Translations under genes and position numbers: made by a program
NCBI RefSeq assembly: GCF_900696045.1
Contig: NZ_LR216287.1
Coordinates: 310,001-374,000 of the forward strand
Direction: 5' to 3'
Origin: Candidatus Nitrosocosmicus franklandus
GTDB lineage: Archaea; Thermoproteota; Nitrososphaeria; Nitrososphaerales; Nitrososphaeraceae
DNA: 64,000 bases
Notes under the pieces: generated by a model
Told to the model about the DNA's origin: nothing
What the model saw: only the letters and a program-made list of their open reading frames with translations
The model's database searches: none
Part shown: in pieces, positions 27,963 through 38,830 of the stretch
Position numbering within the stretch: position 1 is the stretch's first letter
Layout: each line of letters opens with the position of its first letter

Positions 27963-29206
27963 CTACAGTCCGCTATTTTTTTTAATCGTCCGTCAGAATA
28001 AGAATACCAGGTGAATATGCACTTCCCTGCAGTTATATTTGGTAGTTAATTCCTGTTGAATTTTTTTTCCTCATTTTTTTGTAAAATTGTAAGAATATTT
28101 TCATAATCCAACCGTCACCATCATAATCAATAATTAAGTTTATCCGATGATTGCTTTAAAACCGTCTCACCGTATATAAATTCTAACCTTATTAATGTTT
28201 GATAATAAATTTTGAATATAATATTCTGCGTCCATCCCAAATTACTGTTTATAGTTATTCCTTTAAGTTACGTAAGGTAAGAAAAAATAGGCTTTAACAG
28301 TAACTCTTCTAGGTATTAATCAAATATGTGTTCAGCATTTTAGTCTAATCCACGATTAAGCCCTGTCCCTATTGTCAAATATAAAGGAAATAGGACATCC
28401 AGCATCAATCTATAGAAATATCGTTAAATTGATAGGTTGACAGGGTTACCTTTCAAAGATAGTATCAGTTTCGAAAATGAGAATATAGATCAGAAATACA
28501 TACAATCTCTTCCAAACAACTATGCCTTGGAACTCCAAAGGACAAAATCACACATAGCTCATTTCGACTTGCAAGAAAAGAAAGACTAAGGATTGAGGCT
28601 ACATTCATATGATTAGTATCAAAAAGCTTGGTCATCATATCACATACGCTGATAACTTTGATGATGGCAGAACAAAAAGTAAGATATCATTGAGCACACA
28701 TCATCTTACCATTTCTAACAAAGGATACAAAAGCATGAGAAAGTTCCCCATGTGAACTTCTAATTGATGCCTTTATCGTTACTCTTTCTACGAACCTGTA
28801 ACAATTATATTTCTAATCGAAAAAGCCAATTAGTTCTCTTATGACATAATATTCTACCAGTGACCTAATCGAAATTATTTTGAAAGAAAGGGTATCGACA
28901 ATTTATAAAAGTCATTGATTAGAAATTGGCTAAACTGATATAAATCAGACCTGACAGTGGATTTGATTGCCGAATTCTGTTTCACTTACTGAGATTTCGT
29001 TAATGACCCATACCATATTTCATATAAAAAATTAATTCTAGAATCCTAACGGATTAAACTATGTTAGAAGCAGAATCATCACCTTGGTTGTGTGAATATA
29101 TTATAGTGTGAACAATGGCAATGGGCTTATTAAATGAAAGCTTTAAAAATATTACCATATTGTAATTTGGATTGACCTTGACAGATTATTTCAAGAATCC
29201 GACTAA
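27963..29206. other. Long spacer
   Basis: 1.24 kb with no ORF worth calling. A short region with nested inverted repeats is listed separately at 28361-28445. Confidence 0.45.
28361..28445. repeat. Nested inverted repeats, weak RNA candidate
   Basis: CCCTGTC (28361-28367) can pair with GACAGGG (28439-28445); inside it ATCAAT pairs with ATTGAT, and TGTCC..TATT competes with AATAGGACA. No promoter match was found. Could be chance in AT-rich DNA. Confidence 0.25.
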
Positions 29207-29779
29207 CTATGATTTTTCCATTAGCATCGTTAAAATTTTTATTCGATTCGTGTCGCTCATGAATTGAGTAAGGTAATATGACGAAAGTGATGACGGAGGT
29301 TTGTCTACTAGTAATTTAATATGAAACCCTATGCTTTTGAAGGTTAAAGTAATCCATGCCTTCCATTTTTCATATTCTCTAGGAGTAACTGCAGACAACA
29401 GTTCATTTGTACACTCCGTTACTAGTAAGAATTCACCATACTTTTTCAATTTATTCAAGGCTGTTTTATAAAAAGGCACCCAGTTGTCGATTTTTTCTCG
29501 TCCTATGTAATTTGGATGAGGAAGAATTGATATGAACATTCCTATAGTTTCATTTTTATAGGTACTGATTATTTCTTCAAAATTAGCATTAACAAAAGTG
29601 ATGTTATTATTCTCAGACGATAACAAATGGCAAGCTTGTTCGCATAGTGATGAATCCTGTTCGATTCCGATGAAGTACAGGTTCTGTTTCTTGTTCTTGC
29701 TAGCTAAATCGAACAGCATTTGTCCATTCCCCGATCCTAACTCAACTATCAATTCCTTAACAGGCACCGATTCGTTCAA
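29207..29779 (-). CDS. SAM-dependent methyltransferase, TrmB-like
   Basis: 190 residues. Motif I is VELGSGNGQMLFDLA near the start, followed by YFIGIEQDSSLCEQA, an arrangement seen in tRNA guanine-N7 methyltransferase (TrmB) and its relatives. Downstream ISILPHPNYIGREKIDNW takes the place of the TrmB catalytic segment but does not match it well. AAGGAGG sits directly against the TTG at 29779, so the GTG at 29767, 12 nt from it, may be the true start. Substrate uncertain. Confidence 0.75.
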   Translation of the reverse strand: MNESVPVKELIVELGSGNGQMLFDLASKNKKQNLYFIGIEQDSSLCEQACHLLSSENNNITFVNANFEEIISTYKNETIGMFISILPHPNYIGREKIDNWVPFYKTALNKLKKYGEFLLVTECTNELLSAVTPREYEKWKAWITLTFKSIGFHIKLLVDKPPSSLSSYYLTQFMSDTNRIKILTMLMEKS

Positions 29780-30007
29780 ACCTCCTTACGAATATCAGAT
29801 TAACTTTATATACATTAAAGAAATCACGAGAGAAACTGGCCCAGGAGAATTGCAAACCTATTTCTGATAATATATATGTATGAATTGGCCAAATACTGGA
29901 AATTTACATTTTATTATCCTGATCGACAGTGACCGACTGTTAAACGAAATATAATTTAACTAGTTATGCATAGAAAGATAAATTCAATACCATGTATATC
30001 CAAAACC

Positions 30008-30757
30008 ATGTATCATAATTTCAAAGATCAAATAATCCTTGTTACAGGGGGAACAGGAGCATTAGGCATGGAGGTATCCGAGCTTTTTGTAAAATCCTCT
30101 CCTAGAGCAGTTGTAATCACCTATATAAATGATTCAGACAGACTCAACACAGAAGAGAGGCTTGACGCCTTATTCAGTGATCACGAAAATGAAAATAATA
30201 AGACAGAAATAGAATTTGCTCGTACTGATATTTTAAAGGAAAACGAGGTTCAAAATCTCGTAGATAAGATAATCGACAAATATGGACGGATCCACGTATT
30301 AGCAAATATTGTTGGAGGATATTTCGGGGGGGAGACAGTAGATGAAACTACAGAACAAGAATGGGAGAAAATGATGAATATAAATTTGAAATCCGCCTTT
30401 CTAATCACTAAATACATTCTTAAGCCAATGAAGATGTATAGATTCGGAAAAATTCTTCACGTATCTTCTGCTTCTGGTGAAAGTGCGATTGGAATGGATT
30501 CTGCGTATTCTTCATCAAAAGCAGGGTTAATTAGATTAGTTCAATCTGTTAAAGAAGAGGTAAAGGACTTTGAAATAAATATCAATTGTATCCTTCCAAC
30601 CATAATCGACACCAGTTCCAATCGGCGTGCTATGCCTACTGCTGATTTTCAAAAATGGCTAAAGCCACAAGATTTGGCCAGATTGATAGTTTTTCTATGT
30701 TCGGAAGATTCAAAGGTAATAAATGGTACTGCCATAAAGACCTCCGGATATGCATAA
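30008..30757 (+). CDS. Short-chain dehydrogenase/reductase
   Basis: 249 residues from ATG 30008. Rossmann motif TGGTGALG, the NAG-like segment ANIVGGYFGG, catalytic Ser in ILHVSSASGE and Tyr-x3-Lys in SAYSSSKAGLIRL are all present, with a C-terminal VINGTAIKTSGY. The AATATAATTTA box near 29948-29958 would put the transcription start near 29979, after the in-frame ATG at 29966, so the later ATG is chosen. NAD(P)-dependent; substrate unknown. Confidence 0.88.
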   Translation: MYHNFKDQIILVTGGTGALGMEVSELFVKSSPRAVVITYINDSDRLNTEERLDALFSDHENENNKTEIEFARTDILKENEVQNLVDKIIDKYGRIHVLANIVGGYFGGETVDETTEQEWEKMMNINLKSAFLITKYILKPMKMYRFGKILHVSSASGESAIGMDSAYSSSKAGLIRLVQSVKEEVKDFEININCILPTIIDTSSNRRAMPTADFQKWLKPQDLARLIVFLCSEDSKVINGTAIKTSGYA

Positions 30758-31592
30758 ATATATTAATTTATTGTGACTTTCACCAATTTCAATAAAAAGA
30801 AGATTAATTGGGAATGAATTCGATACAAGCTGTCCATTAAATATCTTGAGATAACCACATACTTATTCGAAGTAATTGTGGTTTCTCTTTGATCAGGATA
30901 ATCAGAAAGTCACTGGTTAAAGTGTATAGAAGATAACGAAGTATATGTATGAGATGGGATGGGATATGGTTAAATTTCTTGTTTAACGTTGATCTAACTC
31001 GAGATTTGTAACTAACCTAAGAATATCATTATCGAATCCAAGATATTAGCTCCAAACAAGAATCATTAAATTAGTTAAATAACTCGAGGTGGAGCACGTT
31101 TGCAGATATTTCAACATTTATCCACGACTATAAGAGAAGAAATGAAAAATGAGACTATTTACTGAACATAGAATAAATCTCAGCATGATTTTTCCATATA
31201 GGAAGATTGTAAGCCTGCCACTAATCGCAAGTGAAATTATCAGGATGTGAGCAAAAATATTGGGCCAATCATAGCTATAGGGGACGAATATTTTAGTTGG
31301 ATTAGAAAACTATAAGGTAAAGGATTTCCGAATTTACATTAAATCTCAACTAATTAGTAGTATATATATTGAACTGAAGTATGGATTGTAGTCATCAACC
31401 ACTACTCGGAATTTAGATCGATATTTTATCCACAAGTCCGAGGTAGGGAACATATCTTAATTTTAAGATCCGTTGTGGGGGAATGAATACAAATTCAGTG
31501 GATATTTTTTATCAATAGTGTGATAGGCCTATTGCAAATAAAGGTTGTTAAACTGCTCCTGTTTGAAATAAAAAATTATGACTAGATTAATA
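30758..31592. other. Spacer
   Basis: 835 bp between convergent genes; no gene or clear structure. Confidence 0.45.
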
Positions 31593-32771
31593 TCAACTAA
31601 AACTGAAATCTAGTCCAGCTGACCTCATTGTGTCTTCAACATTCTCCAGAATTCTGTCAACTCCAGAATTGTCTTCTGAATCATCAGTCCAAGATGATTC
31701 GGAATTGCTGTCTCTGGTATCAAAATCGAATCCAAAATCGAAATCGTTCAAACGGTTTGAGAAGTCAAATGCATCGTCATCATCATCATCATCATTGTTG
31801 TTGTTGTTGTTACTTCTACTGCTGCTGCTACTGCGGTCGTCATCATCATCATTATTCCTGTTGCTGTTATTGTCGTTATCATCATCATCATCATCGTCAT
31901 CATCATTATTCCTGTTGCTGTTATTGTCGTTATCATCATCATCATCATCGTCATCATCATTATTCCTGTTGCTGTTATTGTCGTTATCATCATCATCATC
32001 ATCGTCATCATCACTACTGCTACTAGAACCAGAACCAGACCCGCTATCACTTACTTGAGTAGTAAGTGCACTCGTTGTCTTACAACATACTGGTCCATTT
32101 CCTGTATCTTGGTTGAATTGTTGAATTTGAGCTACAGGCTGTATTGCACCTAAGGATGCTAATGTGCTATTTCCTCCGTTAGTTGAATTAGCAGCTGATT
32201 CTAACATTAACTCATAGTTTGCCAATTGAGCTTGTGTAAAGTTACTGCCAGTTACATTTACAGAGTAGTAAGCTTGTGATGCTGATTGAGATCCATTTGT
32301 ACCACCATTGTCAATACCAGCTGCACAGAATATCTTTGATGTTATCTTGTTACTTCCTTCTTTGATAGTTGTATAATTACTTGTAAGTGTATACTGCCAA
32401 GTTGAATAATCTTCATTGCCCTGAATTCCTGTTGGTTGTACGTTTTGATATGGCTTTACATTATTGACAATAATTGTCACATCACAATCAGTCGTAGCAT
32501 TATCCTTTGAAACACCATAGATTATTAATGATTTGTTTGAATTGGTGGGAACCAGGTCATCTTTACCAGGCGAAATTATCTTTATACCTCCTGCAAGTTT
32601 TGCCATATTTAAAGAGGACCCCTGGGTTGAAGTAGATGTTTCATTCGAATTTGGACTAATAATTCCAGATGTATTTTGAGCGAATGACAGAATGTTAGCA
32701 TTATGATTTGTATTCGATAACAACAATACCACTAATAGTACTGCAAAAATAACACCAAATTTTCTTACCAT
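31593..32771 (-). CDS. Secreted Asp/Asn/Ser-rich repeat protein
   Basis: 392 residues from ATG 32771 (signal peptide VIFAVLLVVLLLSNTNH... ending SFA, then Q). An Ig/beta-sandwich-like domain (about 55-180) starts with AGGIKIISPGKDDLVPTNSN. The C-terminal third is low-complexity: three exact 18-residue units DDDDDDDDDNDNNSNRNN, then Asp/Ser/Asn runs and an acidic amphipathic tail. The acidic repeats could bind calcium or other cations. A TATA box 25 bp upstream fixes the start; an upstream in-frame ATG (32873) is excluded on that ground. Confidence 0.82.
   Translation of the reverse strand: MVRKFGVIFAVLLVVLLLSNTNHNANILSFAQNTSGIISPNSNETSTSTQGSSLNMAKLAGGIKIISPGKDDLVPTNSNKSLIIYGVSKDNATTDCDVTIIVNNVKPYQNVQPTGIQGNEDYSTWQYTLTSNYTTIKEGSNKITSKIFCAAGIDNGGTNGSQSASQAYYSVNVTGSNFTQAQLANYELMLESAANSTNGGNSTLASLGAIQPVAQIQQFNQDTGNGPVCCKTTSALTTQVSDSGSGSGSSSSSDDDDDDDDDNDNNSNRNNDDDDDDDDDNDNNSNRNNDDDDDDDDDNDNNSNRNNDDDDDRSSSSSRSNNNNNNDDDDDDDAFDFSNRLNDFDFGFDFDTRDSNSESSWTDDSEDNSGVDRILENVEDTMRSAGLDFSFS
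31851..32012. repeat. Tandem 54-bp repeat, three copies
   Basis: Units begin at 31851, 31905 and 31959 and are identical or nearly so. They code on the minus strand for the Asp9-Asn-rich 18-residue unit; in-frame length means copy number can change without breaking the gene. Confidence 0.93.
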
Positions 32772-32789
32772 AAATAATTTTGATATTTC

Positions 32790-32800
32790 TATATATATTA
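32790..32800 (-). promoter_or_regulatory. TATA box, leaderless gene
   Basis: TAATATATATA on the minus strand, centred about 25 bp before the ATG at 32771. Confidence 0.65.
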
Positions 32801-33640
32801 AAGTTTGACAAGATTTTTCTATTTGATAAAACCATACATATCTTCTTTTGATGTGTAAGAATGAAAATCCCAAAAAAACGCTAACTTTGGTCGTTTTTAC
32901 TTACTAGAGGGTCTTTCCTGAAAGATCTAGTCTTCATCAAGGCAATTGAACTCTAAAGATCTAAGATCTATAGTAATTACAATAAAGAATCATAATTTCC
33001 AGATTAGTTTTATTCGAAACGAAATATGTCGCATACAAATTCCTTGAGATTTTTCATATGATCAGTTTGTTTGCTAACATATATGGAGTAATGCTGAAAC
33101 GGCAAAATTTGTATTTGAATCGATCAAACGAATGTTAAAAGAAAAAAAATTGTTTGTCAGATAAGAACATAACGTAATTTGCAGTATGGATTGTTGATAA
33201 AGATAACTAAGCTATTCTAATCCACAATTCTGTTGAATTAATATAGTCTCACATTGATAACGTATTCATAATCAATCTTAAATTATCACACACACTAATG
33301 GAATTTCCTAGTATTTCCCTTCGACTCAAAGAAGGACAAATCTGATTAGCAAGTTAACAGAATATGGCGTGTACAATATCGAGAAAAGAGTGCTGAATTA
33401 ATCAATAGAAGTCACAAACTTGTTGCCAACTTTAGGACTTAAAATTAAAATTGAACCAACTAAATATGATAGATCAGTATAGACATATAATTAAAAAGAA
33501 ATAGATATCTACCAATTAGTAGTAAAGAATAATAGTTTTCGTAATATACGAACGCACAGTTAAATAGGACTGAATATAGGCAGTACAAAAAAATAATGAT
33601 TCTTTTGTAATTTCAAAAATTAATTATTGGATAGCGACGT
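32801..33640. other. Spacer
   Basis: No gene or repeat that I can support. Confidence 0.45.
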
Positions 33641-33952
33641 TCAATAGTCGAGAAGGTCCAATGGGTCAGAAATGTCTGTATTGTGATCTATGATGTATTC
33701 TTTACCAAAAGTACATTTCAAATCTGAACAAAGCAATGGATTGCCTCCAATTTCTTCCTCCTCCTCATCGGTTGTAGTGCTTGTAGTTGTTTCAACATTG
33801 GAATGACTATTATATTGCTCACGACATGAAACATTTGGGTCAGTAATTTCATCACACAGGCCTTGCGCAACAATATTTCCGTTTGAAAATACTAACAATG
33901 ATGTTGCACCCGACAATAAAAGAGCGACGGCAAAGGTATAGAATGTTCTCAT
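33641..33952 (-). CDS. Small secreted Cys-containing acidic protein
   Basis: 103 residues. Signal peptide TFAVALLLSGATSLLVFSNG ends near IVAQ. The mature part has four cysteines (GLCDEI, VSCREQ, LLCSDLKC) and a Thr/Glu-rich linker with a run of five Glu. Two disulfides are possible. Family unknown. Confidence 0.62.
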   Translation of the reverse strand: MRTFYTFAVALLLSGATSLLVFSNGNIVAQGLCDEITDPNVSCREQYNSHSNVETTTSTTTDEEEEEIGGNPLLCSDLKCTFGKEYIIDHNTDISDPLDLLDY

Positions 33953-34768
33953 GATTTATTGTTCTGTTCCAAACAATATTAGAATTTATGAGCTAAATTC
34001 TGCAATATTATTTCTTATTATTTTACTGCTTTCTGACCTGCAATTGCGCAGATCCAGCTTAATCCGTTTAGTTATCTACTCCAAATTATAATATTTTTGG
34101 ATTTTGTGGTCAACAAGAAGGTCATGTCGCGAACTAGTATTCCAACACATTTCATGGCTTTTGATCGATTCAACAAGATTACTTTGAACCTGGATACAGA
34201 ACAGATATGACCAAGATCGAAAAAATTATCTATTGTGATGTACTCGAGCATTACTTTCACTGATTGTTAATATGTTCACCACTATGATCAAAGAACGCAG
34301 TCAAGTAATTTATTATCGAAATGTGTTAAGATATAAGGAAACAGTAACATACTACTTACCAAAAACAAACAGAATAAGGTATTTTTAACTTTTGGTTTAT
34401 TAGTAGTAAAAACAAAGATTCGCATCTAACCATAGCAACATATTATGTAGAAAGTTACATGCTATCTCTAATGATGGTAAAAGTTTAACTTTATTAATTT
34501 GCAACCAAAATTGTATTGTTAAGATGTTGGAAAGGGACTGTACCGAATCGAATAAGTTGTCATTCTCGAAGATCATGTATGAAATTTAACCGTATTTAAA
34601 GCCCCTAAGATTTGTACTACGATCACAGGTTTAAACTTGGGGATAACTACTTCTAATCAACATTGTCTTCAATTTTAGAGAAAAAGAAGTCTCGTCAGAC
34701 CTTTCACTAAAACGATATCCATAATGTCATAAACACGGAATGAAGTCCAGTGCGATACGGCTGCAAAG
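33953..34768. other. Spacer
   Basis: About 800 bp; a 62-codon ORF at 34072-34260 was not accepted. Nothing else seen. Confidence 0.4.
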
Positions 34769-34776
34769 TTATATAG
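34769..34776 (+). promoter_or_regulatory. TATA box, leaderless gene
   Basis: TTATATAG centred 26 bp before the ATG at 34798. Confidence 0.6.
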
Positions 34777-34797
34777 ATTAAAAAATATCTCCAAATA

Positions 34798-35061
34798 ATG
34801 AGCTTAAGATGTCCTAATTGTTCGACCGAAATGATGCTAAGTAATAAAAACGGAGTTGAAATAGATCATTGTCCCAGATGCAAAGGGGTTTGGCTAGATA
34901 GAGGAGAATTGGAAAAAATCACCAGCATGCAAAATAAATACAACGATGATCACTACCGTAAATACCATTATGGAAGAGACTATGATGACGACGATGACTA
35001 CTACTACAGACGAAAGCACAAAAAGAAGAGTTTTTTTGGCGACCTGTTTGACTTTGACTAA
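34798..35061 (+). CDS. TFIIB-type zinc-ribbon protein
   Basis: 87 residues. A zf-TFIIB-like domain: CPNCSTEM, HCPRCKGVWLDRGELEKI, that is two Cys-x2-Cys knuckles. A very polar tail follows, with an Asp/Tyr/Arg run (DYDDDDDYYYRRKHKKKS), ending FFGDLFDFD. Proteins of this kind are small and of unknown role. A paralogue with the same ending in a shifted frame lies at 50872-51128. Confidence 0.82.
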   Translation: MSLRCPNCSTEMMLSNKNGVEIDHCPRCKGVWLDRGELEKITSMQNKYNDDHYRKYHYGRDYDDDDDYYYRRKHKKKSFFGDLFDFD

Positions 35062-35189
35062 CTCGGCTCGTTATTCTTATTTGAATATATAATTTTTTCA
35101 ATTTTTGCAGTCATAAACCGGAAATAATAGAACTGACAATAAGAGGAAATCATAAGTAAATAACTCAAATTCTCATAAAATCTAGTGTC

Positions 35190-35327
35190 TCACTTCTTTA
35201 TATCAAATCCTCGAAATTGAATACATTGGCATATGTAACAATGATGATCTTCTATTTTCTGAAGAAATTTATGAGAAATTCTGAGATGACCACAATTCCT
35301 GCAAATATGATATTTTTCTGAACCCAC
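35190..35327 (-). CDS. Small two-knuckle zinc-binding protein, start uncertain
   Basis: 45 codons from GTG: VGSEKYHICRNCGHLRISHK and then a HHCYICQC segment, giving two Cys-x2-Cys pairs. The stop is at 35190-35192. A TATA-like CTATATAT (about 35371-35379) points to ATG codons at 35349 and 35346, which are in another frame and hit TGA after five codons, so the 5' end may be frameshifted. Could be a remnant. Confidence 0.42.
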   Translation of the reverse strand: MGSEKYHICRNCGHLRISHKFLQKIEDHHCYICQCIQFRGFDIKK

Positions 35328-36182
35328 CCCATCATTTACAAAGCATCATCGTATTAAAGGCATTTGGGTGATATATAGATGCGAAAGGGATTTCTAATCA
35401 GTTTAATAAAACGAATCAATTCTAGATTGAATTATTGCTTTTGACTATGATTTGTTATAAACAGTATTTTGCGTATCTGGATATTCATTTTCTATTGAAA
35501 GGATGAAAGATTTGATCGTAGATTCGTACGTCTTCGGCACTACCTAAAATCTAGGTAAAGATAATCATCAGACATATGTAGGTTATAATCTGGACCTCCA
35601 CATCAACTCGTATCATAATCGTCATTAGATAAGACTTATAGTAGAATTTTCCGAGGATAGCATTCAGATCACCATAAATTTTGTCGCAAAAATAGACTAC
35701 TTATGAAATATTTGCCAAGGTAAAGGCATTGTTGTCTATCTCACGTATACTTTATCTATACGAGGGTAAAGAGTTCATGTAAAAACGGAAGCAACCAGTG
35801 TGCTATTAGATCTGTTCTCCTTTAGGGCCTGAATTCAATTAGATTAAAAGATGAATGGATCGAGCATTAATGTAATCCTCTAGAATTAGAGATTATCCAG
35901 ACAAAACCAAACGTAAATTTGACAAAAGTCAAAATATCAATGAATTGTCTTAGGGAGCTTATATATCAGAGTAAATAACTCCAAATAAGATGTAAATTAT
36001 CATGTAAAGGTTTGGAAACTAAAATTTCGATTTTTATAATTAGTACCAACGCCACTAGTCAATAATTAAAAAGCGACTATTGAGATATTTGATGATTCTA
36101 TCATTAATCTTAGTCTAGTGGATAATCAACCCAAAGTAATTGCTAAATGCATTTTAATTAGTATGTGCTTTCCCTTTATGAT
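35328..36182. other. Spacer
   Basis: No ORF accepted. A TTTTAATT box near 36151 probably belongs to the next gene. Confidence 0.45.
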
Positions 36183-36926
36183 ATGGGCTATATGGATTTA
36201 ATGAGCAAGGTAGAGAATATTGAGCTCCTAGGTGGAATGATAAAACATTTGGTAACAAATCGTGGCAAATTAGATACTGTATTCGATCTTGAAGACGGGT
36301 TTAGAGACACGATATGGATGAAAAATTGTATAGAACGTCTCAAAGAAGATCCAGAATCTGCAAAAATGTTTGAGGAAAGATACATGGGACCAGAATATAA
36401 TTTAGATGAATTGTTAAAGCTTCCAAAGGAATCGTTGGGTTACAATTATGCGTTTTTAATGAAAACAATGGGATTCGAACCGCACTTTTATCGAGCAAGA
36501 GATAGACCTTCATTAGAAAATGATTCTGACTATGTGACGATGAGAGTAAGAAAAACACATGATCTTTATCATACAATCAGTGGTTTTAATATGGCCATAG
36601 GTGAAATTGGAGTTATAGCACTAAATGTCACCCAGTATTCCTACCCCGCATTTATGCTTATTGATCTTGTAGCTGTTGGCGCAGCTTGTTTTCCGGGCCT
36701 CGCCAATATTCCTCAATCCGAGAAAATACAGTCTTCGACGGTTTTTGAAACCTTGGCAAAGGGAATAAAAATGGCCCGAGAAGCGAAACCGTTATTCCCA
36801 GTGAAATTTGAGGAGATGGTTGAAATGCCGATTGACGAAGTCAGGAAAAAACTTAACATTGTGCCACTAAAGGATGGTCCAAGCTGGTATCAATATCCTA
36901 AAATAAAAGAAGCAGGAATTCACTGA
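36183..36926 (+). CDS. Coq4-family protein
   Basis: About 247 residues. The zinc motif HDLYH with a Glu 11 residues after the second His (HDLYHTISGF, then NMAIGE) lies in the block VTMRVRKTHDLYH, the hallmark of Coq4, the ubiquinone-biosynthesis scaffold and C1-decarboxylating hydroxylase. Alternative starts are GTG 36165 and ATG 36192. An archaeon of this type makes menaquinone-like or thermoplasmaquinone-like quinones, not ubiquinone, so the role is open. Confidence 0.82.
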   Translation: MGYMDLMSKVENIELLGGMIKHLVTNRGKLDTVFDLEDGFRDTIWMKNCIERLKEDPESAKMFEERYMGPEYNLDELLKLPKESLGYNYAFLMKTMGFEPHFYRARDRPSLENDSDYVTMRVRKTHDLYHTISGFNMAIGEIGVIALNVTQYSYPAFMLIDLVAVGAACFPGLANIPQSEKIQSSTVFETLAKGIKMAREAKPLFPVKFEEMVEMPIDEVRKKLNIVPLKDGPSWYQYPKIKEAGIH

Positions 36927-37595
36927 CTGTTATTTTTTTCACATTTTGATTCCATTTTGTCGTTGAATTATTTTTATCCTCATGAGATTAGAGAACGAAT
37001 ACTAATATTAGAACAGGCTTTGGAGGAAAGTCAGTTCTCCATTGATATCATTTAGTCGCTACTTCTGTTCCAAAAGTCTTCATTATTTGTATCTCTCGCA
37101 ACAGCGCCTAGTAATACACTATAATCTACATGGATAGATTACTTTTATATGATTCGCCAATCATGATATTTTCTGGATTTTCACTATAACTTTAACTTAT
37201 ATTTCTTCGTTATAAATCGACCCTGAACAACTTTCTACGATCGCTTTGAATGTGATCGCTAAACGATAGAACAAAGTCACCGAAATGATCGTTCCTATTG
37301 GTAATATTTGAATCAATTTAGAATGATGATTTGTTTTATTCTTAACATCAAAAATTAACATCAAAAAAGTAGTAATTATTTAGTCGAGGCTCATCAGATT
37401 TCTGAACAACATGTCTATACTAGAACAAGTTTTGAAAATGATCAATTATAATTCCGTAATGCAACACCAAGGGATCGATTCCTTCTCAGATATATCATAA
37501 AATCATTCGTTTGAAGCTTGAGCTTTTGTTTGATATTCTAACTAAGAACCAAAAATAGGAAAATACTTTAATGAATATTGTAAAAGTCAAAACTG
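36927..37595. other. Spacer between convergent genes
   Basis: Includes two nearby copies of GATCGCT (about 37230 and 37254); otherwise nothing. Confidence 0.4.
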
Positions 37596-38150
37596 TTACA
37601 AAGAATTTTCCTGTAAGGTAATTCTCTCTACCAGATCCTCATAGTACTTACGTGTCTTCTTAGATGAATTTAACTTAACCTGTTCGATGTTTTCCAAGTC
37701 ATTCGTGACTGTCTCATCCTGACCGGCTAACAACATGTCCGCCATGACAAATAATCTCTGGTTTTCTTTAGCAAGATGAAGCGTCACATGATTTATGTAT
37801 TTGTCAATATCACTTAGTAATTCTTCGCTCTTATGCGTAGAAATGTATAGTTCTGCGGATTTTCTAAGATTATCGGTGAGAGTCTTTGTTATCTCATGTT
37901 CATACAACATACGGGCTATTGGACCTCCTTCCTTAGGCATCCCATTCTTCTCTAAAGAAGGAAATAATGATTCCTCTTCCTTCCCATGATGACATGTATT
38001 AGTAAAATTAGTTGAAAACTCAATGGTTTGTTCTAGTATAGTCGGTGGAATTGAATTCCCGTTACGTAATAGCGTTGACATAGTTCTAAGTGCATTTATC
38101 ATTTTCTCAATAAGCACATGATCTTTTCTCAAGGAGTCTGTAGGGCTCAT
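37596..38150 (-). CDS. Hemerythrin-like domain protein
   Basis: 184 residues from the ATG at 38150, fixed by a TATA box. HHE-type four-helix bundle: RKDH (first His), THHGKEEE-like CHHGKEEESLFP, MLYEHE, and HVTLHLAKENQRLF supply the di-iron ligands. Acts in O2, NO or iron sensing or storage; exact role unknown. The longer frame up to 38303 adds a non-conserved N-terminus. Confidence 0.88.
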   Translation of the reverse strand: MSPTDSLRKDHVLIEKMINALRTMSTLLRNGNSIPPTILEQTIEFSTNFTNTCHHGKEEESLFPSLEKNGMPKEGGPIARMLYEHEITKTLTDNLRKSAELYISTHKSEELLSDIDKYINHVTLHLAKENQRLFVMADMLLAGQDETVTNDLENIEQVKLNSSKKTRKYYEDLVERITLQENSL

Positions 38151-38170
38151 TGCTCTAATCTTCGAAAATG

Positions 38171-38178
38171 GTTTATAA
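38171..38178 (-). promoter_or_regulatory. TATA box, leaderless gene
   Basis: TTATAAAC on the minus strand, centred about 25 bp before the ATG at 38150. Confidence 0.6.
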
Positions 38179-38303
38179 TAATTTAGCTGGTTAAGGATAA
38201 CCACTAACTTAATGGTCATAAAAGTTTGACTGCAAAGAACGCCTGCCAACAGCAGATCTCCAGCTGAAGTAAAGATGTTTCTGGATGTATTATCCTCATG
38301 CAT

Positions 38304-38830
38304 CTCAACCTATAAACATAAGTTAGAAAAACATGAAATATACTTCAGGATTAAAGAAAATTTAAAAGTCAATAAAACAAATCATTTTCTAGAGTATATC
38401 AGATCAGGATGAAAAAGAAGGTAGGCCACTTCAATACGTCGAAATACAGATAGTAGCATGGACTTTGCTTATTACTACTATAATGGATCTTAAACCAGCT
38501 AAAATCAGTGCATTAGTTCTTTTAATTCAATTCCCCATGCCTAACTCATACAACCACATATTCCACCGTTACCGCAGAGTTTAGGCCAATTAAATTGCTA
38601 TATACATCATCCCTGTACCAAACCTAATTTTTGTATTATTACCAGCATCGCTAATTAATTTGCAAAGTGAATTTCCAACATCCATAAATCAGCAATCATA
38701 GCCATAATTGTTACAATCAACAGTCTATTGCCTTTTATGCATTCTTTTGTAAAGCTTTATCCGTTAAATTTACTGACACTCGTCAAATCTAGCAAAGGCA
38801 TATACAGATCTCAAATTTTACTTTCCCTTT
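38304..38830. other. Spacer
   Basis: No supported feature. Confidence 0.45.

Noticed and set aside
31628-32058. His/Cys- and Ser/Leu-rich ORFs across the tandem repeat
   Set aside because: They are other-frame readings of the Asp-rich repeat.
34072-34260. 62-codon minus-strand ORF
   Set aside because: No signal peptide, motif or promoter; may be chance.
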